Shown here one piece after another: positions 28,544 through 43,500 of a DNA stretch of 64,000 nucleotides; position 1 is the first letter of the stretch, and the number at the start of each line of letters is the position of its first letter. The stretch is from the NCBI GenBank assembly GCA_964017235.1, contig OZ024938.1, forward strand, positions 57,403,816-57,467,815, written 5' to 3'. The position numbers were made by a program, and so were the translations under genes. The notes beneath the pieces are model-generated. The model saw only the letters and a program-made list of their open reading frames with translations. It was not told where the DNA came from and did no database searches. This DNA is from Sabellastarte sp. h YS-2021. Lineage: Eukaryota; Annelida; Polychaeta; Sabellida; Sabellidae.

Positions 28544-31500
28544 CTGTAGTTCAAAGAAATGGATAAATAAACAGTATCAAAAACAAGAGCCGTCAAAGAG
28601 TGCAGACTAGCGCCAAGGCTCAAAACCTTATGAGTTATGAGCTTATGAGTACAATGATAAAACATCCTTAAAAATCCTTGATCCACAGTGGGTTCAGGAT
28701 CATTCCCCAAATTGAATCATTCCTATTCCCATTCCTATTCCCATTTACTGTAAAATATTATGTAAATCTGTGCATTGTTTTTTTTTCTATCTTGCTAGCA
28801 AACAAACACACAAATAAGCAAACAAACAGAATCCAAACATAACATAACCTGTTTGATGGATGTTATGATATACTAAGTAACTGAATTAAGTAGGGCTCAG
28901 ATTTTTCTGAGCAAGAGCTATTCAAAATCCGTTTACAAATAACAAGAGGAATATTCAGACCACGGTTTCTAGAACCAGATTGCATAAAATATCCCACTTA
29001 CCCATATTAATTTTAAATCGCAATCAGAAACGGATTTGGAAAAATATTTTAATCAGTCTAGGAATGTTTTGGGTGCAATATACCCTATGACATATACTTG
29101 CCCTGTATTTTTTATCTGTGCCAGCATATTCTATCATACTAAAAAATGTCTGATACATCAGATAAGTGTGACTGCACCTTAAACAGTATTTTATATCATT
29201 TTGCACTCATTTGCAATATTATAGATTTTGTTCTTTGGCGGAGGTATGCCCTCTTCAGTTGCTCTTGTTGACATGTATTATCATGTCATTACATTTTTTC
29301 TTCTGTTTATTAAGAACACCCAAGACATTTGAGAAAATAGCATGTGCTAGTACCCTTTGTGTGTTTTTATTCACACAATCATGTGAAAGCTTAAACCACA
29401 GTTCCACTATCACTAATGTGCTGAGTACGCAAATGCCGGGGGGGGGGGGGGGGGGTAATCTTACTGGTTTTATGAATTTTCTTTTAATTTTTAAAGATGG
29501 CAAGTGTAGTGGCAGTGATCATATATATTCTTGATCCATTTATAAACATGTTCAAAAACTATGAGAGTGAACATTTCTGCCCCGAGTACTCATGACCGGT
29601 CGTGCAATGACCGTGAAATGGTGTGCTACAACTTATCTTTCTTCTATTGCAACTTATAATGTACAGTGGTTTGTACAAATATAGCACACTAAGGACACGC
29701 TAAGGACAAATCAGGAAGGTCTTACGATAACTCTTGGCAGTTGAACAGGGGTATAAAGAACCCACTTGGCAACTTACTTGATCACCTTGGTAGTCTGTTT
29801 GACTGAATGGTGTTGGCGATCATGCTTCGTGTGAGTGATGAACACATCAGGTAGTACTTCAAATGTAAACCTAAATGCAAGGCAAAACAGTAATACAACA
29901 TCATACAAACACCTGATAACATTCACATACTTAGATATTGTGATGAATTGATGGTTTCACAATGTGCTAATATATTTCATACATATTTCTATTATATTTC
30001 TAATATATTTAAGAATGGCTGAAAGGTCAGAGGTTGGGGTTTTACATTCCTTTACAGTAATATGTACAGAACTAAAGCTACTCTTGCATCCCTCCGTAAA
30101 GGTTAGCACACACAGACTCTATGATTTTTGTAAAATTTTCAAAACTTAGAGAGTTTTGTATGGAAGTAGATTTTTGGCAAGTGTGTGTTACTTGCAAAGC
30201 AAGGGAATCTTGTGGCTTGGATGCATCTCAGTTATTCCTACGATCATGCAGAAAATAATTGGCATGCCAATTTCCACTCACAAGTCATGGTGTGCTGTTT
30301 GAGTGATGGTAAATGCCTACAGAAGAGTTGAGTTGAACTAGCGTGTCACTTGCGAGTTAACTCATGGTCAGTACCTAGGAACCTGAAGGGATGGATGTAA
30401 AAGGTTTTGTATTGTAAACTGCCGACCAACGGCAAGCAACTACCAGCTTTCCCACTTGAGGTCGTGCCGGGAAGCAAACCCCAATGTCAGAGGTGGGAGG
30501 CGAGAGTGTTACTACTCTGCCATCGTGGCCCTCAGGATCAAAATTAGGTACATGAGTGACAATTCTGTAGGAGTGCCCTGTTTTCTTTTTGCCATGCAAT
30601 CTGATGATTTATTATGGAGGTGTATATGCATGATCTGAAAATGATTCTGTTTAGCTATGAAAAGGCATTAGAAAAAATTCCTGGTTCCAAGTGGTGACCT
30701 GGATCACCACTGCATTCCAATCATCTGTTCCTTGTATCATTTCCTGAAAATTTTATCCAAAATTAGTCCATAAGTTTTTAACTTATTTTGCAAACGGACA
30801 AATTAACGCCACCAAAAACAGTGGTAATATGAGGAAGTTCAATAAAATGGCCATGTAATACCCACAAAGACACCAGTGGCTAGGTTGCCAAGTCAGAAGG
30901 CTGTTTGCAAGTGGATAAGCTTTAAGCTGGTATCGGAATTGCTGTGGAATTACGTCAAAAGTTTCGTGCTGGATAACTCAAATCTCCCCTCTGCAGGTAT
31001 AGGTTCAAATATTTCTCTTTTTGGCAACATTTTGGATATATTGATGGTCTATCCAGATAAGACATACTGTTTTTGAGTGGAGATGAAACCCCACAACTTG
31101 AGGTCCTCAGTGGTCTGGTGGGTCAGCTAAAGGTAGAAGTGGTGGTTATCAACAGCCAGGGTGATACTGGGGCAGGACCACTAGGTTACTGAGAACCTTC
31201 ACTGAGTTAGCAGGGTTGGCATCTAATCACAGCCTGCCGCACCTCTGTGTGGGTTTGACTACTACAATTGACAAGGTTGAGGACCTGTCCCAATATGACT
31301 CTGGCTGTTGAACTAGATGTAAAGCCCCAACTTTGACCTATGAAACATTAAACTTTGATCTCCATACAGTGAATATATGTAAGCTGGTTACCACATACTG
31401 AACTGATTCATGTTGAACTAAGCAGACCCTAGGTCTCTGTTGTGCGTGTGTGTGTGTGTAGAGCTTTTTGATATGGTCATATTGCTCCCACTCTTGCTGA

Positions 31501-34500
31501 CATATCGTGAAAGCTGGGAAGTCAAGTCATAGTTGATATTGCTTTGTATTGGTATTAAGAGTTGAGGTGCATAATGTGAGTAGGTACTTTTTCTTGTTTA
31601 TTTGTTGATGATACTAATTAAATTTCCCTGTCGCTAGAATGGACACTATGTCCGTTGTATAGTTTTGCTGATAAACGTTTTAACACCACCACTGGTCAAT
31701 AAGTCTATAAATTTAATGAGACCATGTGGCTGATCGTCATAATATCACTTGGGCTACTATTGACTCTTTCCGTATCAGTTCAGAGGTCTTCTATGGCCTG
31801 GTGTTATGGAATTAAAAATTGGTCTTTTCGTCGAGTCCAACAGCTTCCATCATATATTTTGGACAGGCCTGAAAGTGACAATGTTGAGGGTTTATCTCAA
31901 AATAATCCTTGCTGTTGAATCAGATGTGAAAAAGTACTAATGTTAACGTCTTATTTTAGGATTCATTTAGGGTCTTTCGAGAAACAAATGTCAAAAAACC
32001 ACACTGTGGATTTTTTATTGTTTCTCACAATTATAGGCATTACTGCACAACTACCAAATTTTGTTTCCTACCCAAGCAATATTGATACTAAGACAAATTT
32101 AACAAGCATTTTATTAATTTATTTGGGTTTTAACGGCGCTTTCAGCACTGTATAGGTCATATCATGACAGGTAGTTTTATAGGCAGAGAAAACAAGTACA
32201 TACAGTTGGTCAAGGTTCTGTAAACTGCCTACCAGCAGTAAGCAACTACCAACTTTCTGACATGGGGTCCAAGGTTTGAACAGCAGACCTCAGAAGTGGG
32301 AGGCCAGTGTGGTACGCTGCACCACTGTGGCCCCCCAAACCAGCACTTATAATGTTATTGTATTACCCTACAAAGAGGGATAATTATAAGGTGTTTTAAT
32401 ATTGGCATAAAATGCAAGTGACAAACTTGGGTAGGCGGTGAACTTGTGTATCTGAGCAATAATGAATTTGGCTCAAATACTCTTACATGTGAGGCCGGGG
32501 TTCGGTTCCCAGCACGGCCTCAAGTGGGAAAGCTGGTAGTTGCTTGCTGTTGGTTGGCAGTTTACAGTACAGAACCCTGATGAACTGTATGTACTGGTTT
32601 CCTCTGTCCCTTCCAACTACCCGTAGTTGGTGATATGACCTGTACAGTGTTGAAAGCGACGTAAAACCCCAAATAAATAAAATAAAAAATAAATAAATAA
32701 AATCTTACATGTGGGATGAACTGAGAGCCTTTCCTTGTAAAGCCTCGCTTATATCCCATAGTACGTGCACGAATGTCAGGGTTACAGAAAAACATCGGCT
32801 GATTTGCAAAGGACACTTAAGCTAGACATGCAATTTTATCAATATCAAGGTTGGAGAGACCCAGCAATAAAAACTGGCATGTACATTATTGTCTGGATGC
32901 ACACAGTATGGCTACCAACGCATCCATGTCTCAAGGCTTGGGCATGTGCATTCTCCTTGCTAGCTTTGTAAGTGCTTCACCATGACTTCAAGTGTCTTGC
33001 ATGTTTTGTTACAGGGTTTGCACATGTCGTATGATACATTTGTGTGTATATAAACCCACTGTGCGGCCTGTAGCCAGTTGCAATCTGTTCTAGGACATTC
33101 AATAAGGGACACTGTTGTTGGTAGAATATACATCTCTACTACACCACTACCAGACTACGCTCATATTGTTCAACAGCATTTGTAGCATACTTGTATATAC
33201 ACATACTATTGGATATATGGAAAGCTAAAGTGCTTAGTACTGCCCATTCACACTGATCAGAATGATTGTATGAACACAGATTTACATTTGCCTCAAGATC
33301 TTGTCCATATTGCTCTGAAATGACCCACGTGTGGGTAGTGTATATTCAAAATGTCCCCACCTGAATTGCCTATTCTGCCCCACCCCATTTCACCCCTTTA
33401 AAAGGTACATTTCAATTTGGCATGTAAAAGATGTAAAATCCCAACTTATTGTGCCAAACAGATACTTCTACAACATGAAGCGCGGATGAGCTGAATATTT
33501 TAAGTTCGTATGTAGCTTATGAGGCTAGCACAGAACAGTGTGATCTAGGTTTTATTGAAAGGAATGTAAAGTCCTAACTTTAACCAGTTCCACTGTCATG
33601 CGTTTGCCTCCTAACTCCCCCAAAGTTCTTCCTGGCAGTCATCTCCTGGATGGCTTATCTCTACACTCGCAAAAGATGGGAGCACACATGAGGTGATCGT
33701 GACAGGTGTTTTCATTTTTAAACATGTTTAAAAACCATTGTGAGTAAGCCATGAGTTTTTAAAGTAGCCATAGCCAATCGTTTTGGTCATAAGTTGCCTA
33801 CACCTTACTTCCAGGCTACTGTAAATTATTTTTAGGGTGCTACAGCCTCCCAAGTACTGCACAATCGTTATTTTTTATTAAGAGTTAGCTTCATGAGCTG
33901 TGCCACGGTGGTGCCTCTGAGGTCTGGAGTTTAAACCCCAGATCTTATGTGGGAAAGTTGAAAGTTGCTTACAGATGGTTGGCAGTTTACAGTACTGAAC
34001 CTTGACCAGTGTATGTACTGGTTTCCTCTGCCCATAAAACTACCTGGTGTGATATGTCCTATACAGTGTTGGAAAACGATGTTACAAACCCAAACAAATA
34101 AAAAAAATCACGAACTGTGGTGCTTATCGTGGTCTTATGTCTTCATATGGGATGATACGTGAGAAGCCATTATTGCAATATAACGACCTTGGAGAGAGGC
34201 CTTAGTGACCGAAAGGGTTGACAAGTTTCACAAATAATCCTCGGGCTCTCACCTCTGGTTGTGAGTTCAAACCCACCACAGGTGGAACTAACTAAACTCC
34301 ATCCTCATATGACCTCTGATGCTGAAAGGCATGTCAGTTTCCATCTTTCACCTTTTTATAGAGTTGGCAACAAGGTGAGGCCCAAGTAGGAGGCCATGGT
34401 GGCACAATGGCAACACACTTGCAATCCGAGTTTGTATACCGGCCAGAGCTCAAGTGCGAAAGCTGGAAGTTGGTCGTCATTGGTTGGTTGTTTACAAAAA

Positions 34501-37500
34501 AAGAACTTTGACCAACTGCTTGTATTGGTTTCCTCTGCCCTTCCAACTACCAGCCATAACATAACGAATACAAAGGTACTAAGTATGATATAAAACACTA
34601 AATAAATAAATGAATTTATAAAAGCCAAGTCGAATTGAATACCTACCCTAATTTAGAAAGTAAGAAAGCATGAGATGATTTATCCATGGTACCAAAGGCA
34701 AACTCTTCTGGGTAATATGGACTTTTTCTTCTGTCAACCACATAGTATGGCTCGTAGCTGCTTTTGTATTGCACCTAAAATGGCAATAGTTGTAACTGTA
34801 CTTAATGATTTCATTCAGGCCCCCAGTGGCCTATGCATTGGCAAGTGTGGCATCTAATCACAGGCTGTAACCCCTAGTTCCTGTCCCACATGTGACAATG
34901 GTGTAGGTTCGACCCTATATGCTATAGAACAGGATCTAAAACCACAACTTTGAACTTTAATAATTTCAGATACCTTCTAATGATTTATCTATTATTATGT
35001 ACCAAAGATCAAAACATTTTTATTGCAAGATACATAAAACCCCATATTTAGCCCTTGGTCAAATTTAAGCATATCAAAGTGCACAATATGCAGTGTGCCA
35101 TATTATTATGCATGTTATTGAATTGCAAGGGTCAACTGACCTTGTAAGGACTTTCCTCTTTCAGCCATTTCGTGTAGTCTGTGGTAAGGTGACCTTGTTT
35201 GAATGTCTTGGTATCACTGAAAAGAGATAAATGCAAATCATAATCTTTAGAGGACATCCTCTAGATCCGCATACATCATAAATGGAATGTGATTGTTGCG
35301 ACAAAACAAAAAAGGCCCACATGCATTATAGGCATCAGTTGGAGTCAAAATTTAAGTCCCGCTTGAAACCCAGTGTCCGTATTCGCAAAAGGGATTACCA
35401 AAAGATCAAAAATTCACTTAAGTTAATCCAAAAATTGGATTAGGATAAAGTTTTGTATTTACCAAGAAGCTAAGCTAAGTTTTGGATTGACTTTAATCCT
35501 CCCAAGAATACGGATTGACTTTTGGATTAAATAGAGCTTAATCTGTTGCACTTAATCCAAAAATTAGCTTAACTTTGTGAATACAGATTTAATCCTAAGA
35601 TACACTAAGCCCATTTTTTATGAAAGCTAAGATAATTTTTTATTTGATCCGCCTTTTCTGAATATGGGCCCAGGGCACATAACTGGACACGCCGTCAGTG
35701 TTGCCTCTTTTAGGAGTCAAACCCACACACTGAGGCTATGATCCGATGCTAAACTTGCTTGCCACTAAGTCATCTTACTGGGCTTTTATAGCACTTAATC
35801 TCCCTTTTATTAAGCATACCCGAAGGTACAACAGCATAAGAGTCAACAACGGTTTATGTATCCAGGGATAGAAAATGGGTCAAGCATCATGAAGAAAGCC
35901 AGGTAAATATTGAGAGTAAGGTTGGTGTACCTTGGTATAGAATTAGTAAAATTAGGATTTAAGCTTATTTCTGAGAGAGGCATCAGAGGAAAGACACATG
36001 GATCTTGTCAGCAATAGCGCCCCAGTGGGAGCAGTTACTAAAATTTAAGTTTTATTTTACCATTGTCAGGTACTTTGAATAAGTATGATTTTTAAAATTT
36101 ACAAAAACAATAATTTGTGGGATTGTTATTTGTCCTCACCGTGTGAGTTTGCATGTTTGCAGTAAGTTAGATGAGACATTATTTCCAGTCTAGAAGTTAG
36201 GTATTCCCATGTTGGCAAGTAACTGGTGAAGCTTTTAATGTGAGTTGCCACTTACTGAATTGGGACAATCATTTTCTTCTTCCAAAGTTTCTCCAGCTCT
36301 GTTTTATTTTGAGGAAATACTGGATCTCCTGACTTTACACCAAAGGCTGGAATGATAAATGCCTGCAAGGGCAAAATTATGTCATGATAATGTGTCACTA
36401 CACATATTACTTTGCACAATTGTACTTACACATATAATACTATAATGCACACATAATGCATAGTGAGTTTTGGATATTTCTTTTTACAGGTAGCACTGTA
36501 TTAGAAGAGGTCTTGACTTCTTGACATTTGAAGCAACAGATGATGCCAAATGAAGTCGAAGTATCATAAGCTGAAAGTTATATCACTAGGCCACTGAAGG
36601 CCTAGTTTCTGTCAGTTCCTTTGCAACATAAAAGTGTGTTTAACATTTGCTTCTTTCATGGCACAGGAATGAATGATCACAACAACACAATAAAATAATT
36701 TTGATATTCTATAAATATGGAATGTACTGTGTTATTGTTGCTCAAATGTGGCATACCATTATCTTCCCCCAGGGCCTTTAAACAAAGGTACTGGTAAATA
36801 CATTCAGTATATAAACACAATTTCGTTTTGCAATAGCAGATAGAGATTCTGAGTGCCCTAGTGTGAGGGTTCGACTCCTGCAAGTGACAATGTTGAGGAC
36901 CTGTCCAAATATGACCCTGGCTGTTGTGCTGGGTGTAAAACCCCAAATTTGACTTTGCCACACCAAGTCCTGATCTTTCATGGCGAACATCTTGAATATT
37001 ATCAACGGAAATCTAGCATTGTTGTGATTACACTCCCGACTTTCAAGTGTGTAAATATGGGTCATAATTTAGGTTATGCTCCCCACTGCAGAAGGGGGCC
37101 ACGGTGGAAGAGTGGTAACACTCTCGCCTCCCACCTCTGAGGCCGGGGTTTGGTTTCCAGTACGGCCTCAAGTGGGAAAGCAGGTAGTTGCTTGCCGTTG
37201 GTCGGCAGTTTACAGTACAGAACCCTGACGAACTGTATGTATTGGTTTCTTCTGCCCTTCCAACTACCCGTTGTGATATGACCTGTACGGTGTTGAAAGC
37301 GATGTAAAATCCCAAATAAATAAATAAATCTCCTCTGAAGAATCAGGACGCTCAGAAGACACATTCATGACAGCCCAACAAGGGTATAAGAGGCAGATGG
37401 CAATTGTACACTTACTGTGAGATTCTCACCTCCTGACCTGTTCATATGAGTCTGAATCTTTTGCAGTAGTCCATGATGTGGCATAAAGTCAGCATCTATC

Positions 37501-40500
37501 ATAAAGATTATGTTAGTTTGAGCATATCTGATGGCAACATTTCTCAGAGTGTTGATGCTGTACTGGCTAGAAGACTGTGAAATGAAATATAGCAGAGTGT
37601 GATATTTTGTTTTAGATTTATGCATTTGCAACCTTGCAAATCTTCTTCAAATACAACACAGGCCTTGCCTGTGACAATGTTATATTTAAAGTTGGATGAT
37701 ATCTTGTTTTTTTTCTGTGATTTTGTCACAATGATAAGTGATATTTATTTTTCATAAAATGATTACACAAAAAATCATCAATAATTTTGGTAATTATTGA
37801 TGTTCTTCAACCTCATTGTAGATCAATAAAATGATTAATGATTAATACAACCCTACCAGTGGTGTAATATGAAGTATTTTCTCAATTAAATCTTTTCATG
37901 TTGTACCAGTTTGATAAATATAGTATATCTATTTAAAAAGATATACAATTCCTTTTAATGGCTTCCTCATAAAAATAAACATGGTTACTACTTTAGTGCA
38001 TTAATACTTAATCAAAATAATTCATCAAAACATGTCGAATTTGATCAAATTATGTATGGTCTATCTGTGACCATCCAAAATAAACATTTAAATTAGACTC
38101 ACGTGATGTGTTCTTAGTATATGAACGCATAGTCGTTCCCCTAGTATATCAAAGCGTTGCAAAGAATCTTTGACAATATCCAAGTATGACAAATCCCCAG
38201 GTGGTTCATCCTTTATATATAGAGCCAGTGAAATAAAGCCACCCCACTTGTCTGAGATTAACTTAACCTTTCTCCAATAGTCAGTGCTATGGTCCATATG
38301 TAACACCAGAGACACATCCGTTGTGGCAGCAGTTCCATAGCAACTTCCAAAAAATCTTGGGATGACTTGCTTTGTTTGCAAAGCTTTGCTGTAGAAACCT
38401 TTACAAGATGTATCTTTCTGAAGTTGTTTGAGGTATTTTCTTGAGTCAGTCTTCTTTATGGAATAGGCATTTCTGATCAACATTTCATTGGCCGTGTGCA
38501 GCAGACAGTTTGTGCCAATGTAGGGAACCCAGGTTTGGAAGAACACGTGACTTAGTTTTGGTTGTGATATAGATCTTTGATATGGTGTAGTTGTGCTCAC
38601 ATTTGCTTGTAAATTATGCCATCCATGAATTGTCTTATTTGACTGTTTGGTTACATTTTGTCTAACAGTTGACAGTCCTGTCACATTCTTTGAAGATGTG
38701 ATTGACCCTCTTTCCACAATGACAGATGTTTTTGAACTTTGGTGGACTTGAGAAGGTATAGGTGATGCTTGTGTACTGACAGTGCCTTCCCTAACTGATG
38801 TAAAAACCACTGAGAGTTTCTGTGTGATATTTGTGGATTTTGGAATGTGCCCACTTCTAGTTGCATTCACAATACTACTTGCATCTGTAACATGAGTCCT
38901 TGCAAGTTTCTCTGCAGCACAAATATGGTTGACATTTTCTTCTTTGATGATCACTAGAAGAGATACAAAATGATTTTTGTTATTCTATAAATACGTAATG
39001 AACTATGTTATCATAACTCAAATGTGGTATAACAAAACATAATTTGCTGCTTTACAACAATGGGAAACTGTGTGAGAAAAAAAACTGACTCTCAGCAATC
39101 TGGACTTTTCCGGTCTTTGAACCCATGGCACAAAGCCCACCAAGACATCTCCCTAACTAGTATGCCTAGAGGATGCCCACTATATGTTCAAACTGTATAG
39201 TTCCCACCAGAGAAATTTCTCCAACCCATGGTTGTCAGGAATGGAAAAGTTTTCATCACTTTGATCAGTATTTCTCAGTAAGGCTTTTGTGGCTCTATGT
39301 GTGAGACATAGTAGTTCATCAGGCCCAATCCATACCCAATATGCTTCTGGAAAAAAACAGAATTAAGTTGTTCATTGACTTTCTTACTATTCGTGAGATG
39401 GTATAAGTTCTAAATTTAAAATAATCAGTATAACGAAAATAATAGTAAATGTGACATAACGTATTAATGATTTATTAGCGATAACATAACATTGTGGTGA
39501 GCGCTTACAAAAGCATGGGCGATACGGAGTGTGACACCGTAATACATACTTCTGTTTTGTGACAGGTTTTTCACGACACCCAGCAGTATACATGTATTTA
39601 TATGTTCACCTTAAAGTTGATACAGGATATCAATGAAACATCACTTGGATGACATATGTTTTTAAAATTATTTTATATATCCATCATTCATGGAATATTC
39701 CTATTGACCATGGATGTTGAAAGAGACAAAAATCAATGTCAAAACATTGCACCGCAGATCATTGAAAAAATTCCAAAGCAAACACTTATTTGACAAATAT
39801 ATCTTGTATATAAAGCTTTCACTTCTTAGGGGTTTTAGGAACATAAATTTTTGTAAGTATAGTCATAAACATCAGTATAAACGACAAAACATATATCTGT
39901 GTCCACATATTGGAGACTTTTTCATACATTCTTTTACATTTCTTTCTCAACAGTGACAAATAGGTTTTCTGAAAATATTTTAAAGTGAGACCAACATGTG
40001 AAACCACTCCAAAGCACTTCAAATAGATATTACACACAAACATCATGACTTCAGCAAGAGATGAGTCAGTGGTCCGTTTTAGCCTTTTTAAAAAGGACTT
40101 AGCCCCTACATAGACCTTAAGTCTAAGTCAGTGGTCTTATACAAAGCAGATTTGATAAAGCAGTGTAAGGTCTGGCTAAGTCTTGGCCTAAAAGTTAAGC
40201 CTTATTTTTTGTAAACAAAGAATTAAATATGGCCCCCGTGAACAACCCGTCACAAAATTTGAAATGGCTGAAAAGGAAGGTATATATAGATCACCTATCT
40301 AAATTTCTATTTGGAATTTGTTGTGTGGTTTCAAGGTTTTCCTTTGGAAAATAATATTATTCATAAGTAAAGTGAGACAAACATAGGATATATCATATAT
40401 TTTGAGTGAATAAAAAGGGTAGAAACAAGTGACATGAGACATACGCACATAAACACACACATGTATTTAATAATCAGTTTAAGTTTGGCTTTAGCTAAGT

Positions 40501-43500
40501 CATCCTTTGTGAAATCCCAAACCTAGCTTAGATACAAGACACAGATTCAAGTCCATAACTTAGCCCTATACTGGCTAAATTTAAGACCCTTTGTGAAACC
40601 GGCCCCAGGAGACAAAATTTACTTTTTACATTCTACATACATGGAGCTGGGCCCGTATTCACGAAAGGTCTTAGACTTAACCAGGCCTTAGGCTTAAATG
40701 TGGTCTTAAAGTTGAGATTTTTGTCTCAGCTAAGTTTTGTCTTAAATCTGTATTCACAAAGGGTGACTTAGCTAAGTCCAAGATTATGAAATAACCACAG
40801 TGGTTTTCTGTGTCATGTGATCTTTCTTTTCTATTTAAACTATACTATTGGTGATATATATCCTTCATTTAATGCATTTTATCTAAAGAAAAGTGCTGTT
40901 TTGAAATGGAAAACCTTGTTACCACATATAAACTTCCCAAACATTGCTTTAGTGAGGTGTTCTGTATAATTAAAGAAAATCTGCTTCCTGCTTATAGACA
41001 AACTGGGCAATGAATAAAGTATATATAATTTGCCTGATATAATTCACACTGTGTAAATTGTATTTCGACTGATTTAATATGTGTGCAGTCTCATCAGAGG
41101 CTATGAAAAATCTAAGTCCTTGGTCCCTGAAGTACTATTTTGAGTTGGGGGGGGTGGGGGTACCACCTATGGGAACCTGGTTCTGAACCGGTTCTGAGCC
41201 GGTTCAGTGGGGGGTACCTGGTACCTACCAGGTTCACCTGGTTTCGTGAAATGGACTTATGGAGGTTCTATTTCTGTGTTTTTAGTTTCACATAATAGAT
41301 TGATAGTTGAATATAAGTGCTGTAACTGTCATATCTACCATATCCTGTAAGGTGAGTATGGGTATCTCATTGCCTGGCTCTTCTTGAGCTTATTTAAAGG
41401 CCTTCCTTCAGATATTGAGGCAGAATGTAGATTTATTATAATATTATTTTTAGATGCTTAAAAGTGTATATATAGCTTTTGTTGTTTGCATATAGATCAC
41501 TTAAGAAGTCATAAAAACTATTTGGTTTATGTTATTTATTTTATTATAATAAACTTTATTATTTATTGCTCAATTTATTTCTTTCAGTTGAAAAATAAAA
41601 TGGTATGGCAATATACTATAGAAAATGTATCTATGTGGAGGACATTCGATCTTTAATTTATACTATTATCTAGTATGGTGGTCTAGGTTGGTGACTTTCT
41701 GGTATGAAATATTACTATTAAAAGTCTAAAATTTGGTGGTCCTATAGGTCCAGCTGCCATCTCTTGGTGGAGGGGGTAGGAAGATCCTTCGTGGAGAGGT
41801 GACCAATTGGGGTCTAGTCTTCTTGCGAGAGCAGATGGCTTCATAGGTCTCATTGTCAATTGTGAGACTTGAAGGTCTTCTTACACCACTGCTGCTGGGC
41901 CTATTTTTGTCAGAGGAAATCCTTATTTCAGGATGACACAACAGTCAAAATTAATGATAGCAGGGATATCTACACCACACTGTATGAGAAACCCACTGAT
42001 ACACATCTGTACCTACATTATACCTCTTCCCACCATACCCCCTGCAAAACCAAAGGGCCTTATGGTCAATTCCTTAGACTCAGAAGGATATGTACTTTTG
42101 ACAATGACTTCAATGAAAATGCTGAAAAACTCCTTAGCTATTACCTCAAAAGAGGGTACCCTGAAAAAAGTCTAAGAAAACATTACAAAAGAGCATCTAA
42201 ATATTCCCAAGATGAACTCCTCAATGTGGTAGAGAAAACCCCAGTCACCACACCTGTGACGGTCACCAATTACAACCCTTCAAACCCTAACATCAAGGAA
42301 ATTATCCACAAAAATTGGAACATAATTTCCAACAGTCCTGATTGTGGACCACTTTTCCCACAAAAACCTATAGTTGGCTTTAGGAGACTCCCAAACCTAA
42401 GGGACATGCTTACAAATGCCACCACCACATACCCCCCATCAAAGGCCATACCTACTATCCCTCATATTCCCATATGCACTCGATTGGGAAAATGCACCTA
42501 TTGCCCACTAATGAAGAAAATCGCAACTGTCAGATGTAACTTCACTAAAAAGTCACACAAAACTATAGACTTACCAAAACGAGTCACATGTGAACTCACC
42601 AATGTCATATACCTGATTACCTGCACTAAGTGCCAAAAACAATATGTTGGTGAAACATGTAGAGCACTTAGAAAAAGAATGTATGAGCATAAAGCTTCAG
42701 TACAAAAAGATGGACAAATTACACCAGTCTCCAGACACTTCAAAAGTGAAGGACATAACCACAGACATATGTAGTTCTCTGTGTTAGAGTGGTGCACACC
42801 TAAGTTTGAAGCATCCTCCACATCCAAACGAAGGCGAATTGAGTTGAGCTGGATCTTCAAACTGCACTCTCTACACCCCATTGGCATTAACCAATTTGTG
42901 TGACTCTGTTTGGCTATAATCCGGACCCTACAGCACTCAGGGGTCCTCCCTTTAATTATCTTGTTCTGTATAATTATACTTTATTTACAGCCATTTCAAA
43001 TTTTGAAGTGGAGAAAAGTTTATGGTGGCCATATTTAAGTTCTCTTTACAAAATTTAAACCCACTACCAACCAGTCTTAAAGTTGAGCCCTTGGCTAAGC
43101 CTAAGACTGATCTTAAATTCTTTGTGAATACCACTAAGCCTAAGACAAAAGTCTTAGCAGTTTTGGGCAGAAACTTGAGACAAAAGTCTCAACTTTAAGC
43201 CTAAGCCCTGGCTAAGACCCTTCGTGAATACCGGACCTGATCTAATGCATGTCATTCTGTGAATCATATTAATTGCCATATTAATATGTCAATGATTGGT
43301 CTGTTTAATTGCCCCTACCATGGAGAATTTTTTTAATAACTTTGGCATCTTTGTGCTTTTCGGTGCCTTTATTTGTCTGTCGGTGACAAATATAGGGGAG
43401 TCATTATCTCACGCTTCACCGGCCAAAGTATTAAGTGATTACATTTTGGGATATATCTGCATTTGATCTGTCCTGTTTAACCAGCAATATGTTCAATAAT

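Larger units (their letters stand above)
40647..43239. mobile_element. Palindromic MITE split by a Penelope-like insertion
   Basis: Left part 40647-40972 (starts CTGGGCCCGTATTCACGAAA) and right part 42962-43239 (ends TTCGTGAATACCGGACC) are the two halves of one TTAAGTC-type MITE. They are interrupted by 40973-42961 and bounded by a 15-bp duplication. Confidence 0.85.

Noticed and set aside
29211-29534. Plus-strand frame across the G18 run
   Set aside because: Chance frame through a homopolymer; no homology seen.
39387-39593. Minus-strand frame with a membrane-anchor-like segment upstream of gene B exon 2
   Set aside because: Its only plausible donor is phase 2 and would create a stop with exon 2; 46359-46470 gives the correct phase 1 and a better donor.
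39819-40046. Another minus-strand hydrophobic frame (YVLSFILMFMTIL)
   Set aside because: No donor in the required phase, and no similarity to the gene A anchor exon.
41726-41941. Minus-strand frame rich in Pro/Ser/Arg in the Penelope insert
   Set aside because: No family recognised; may be an inverted 5' piece of the element, but this was not demonstrated.
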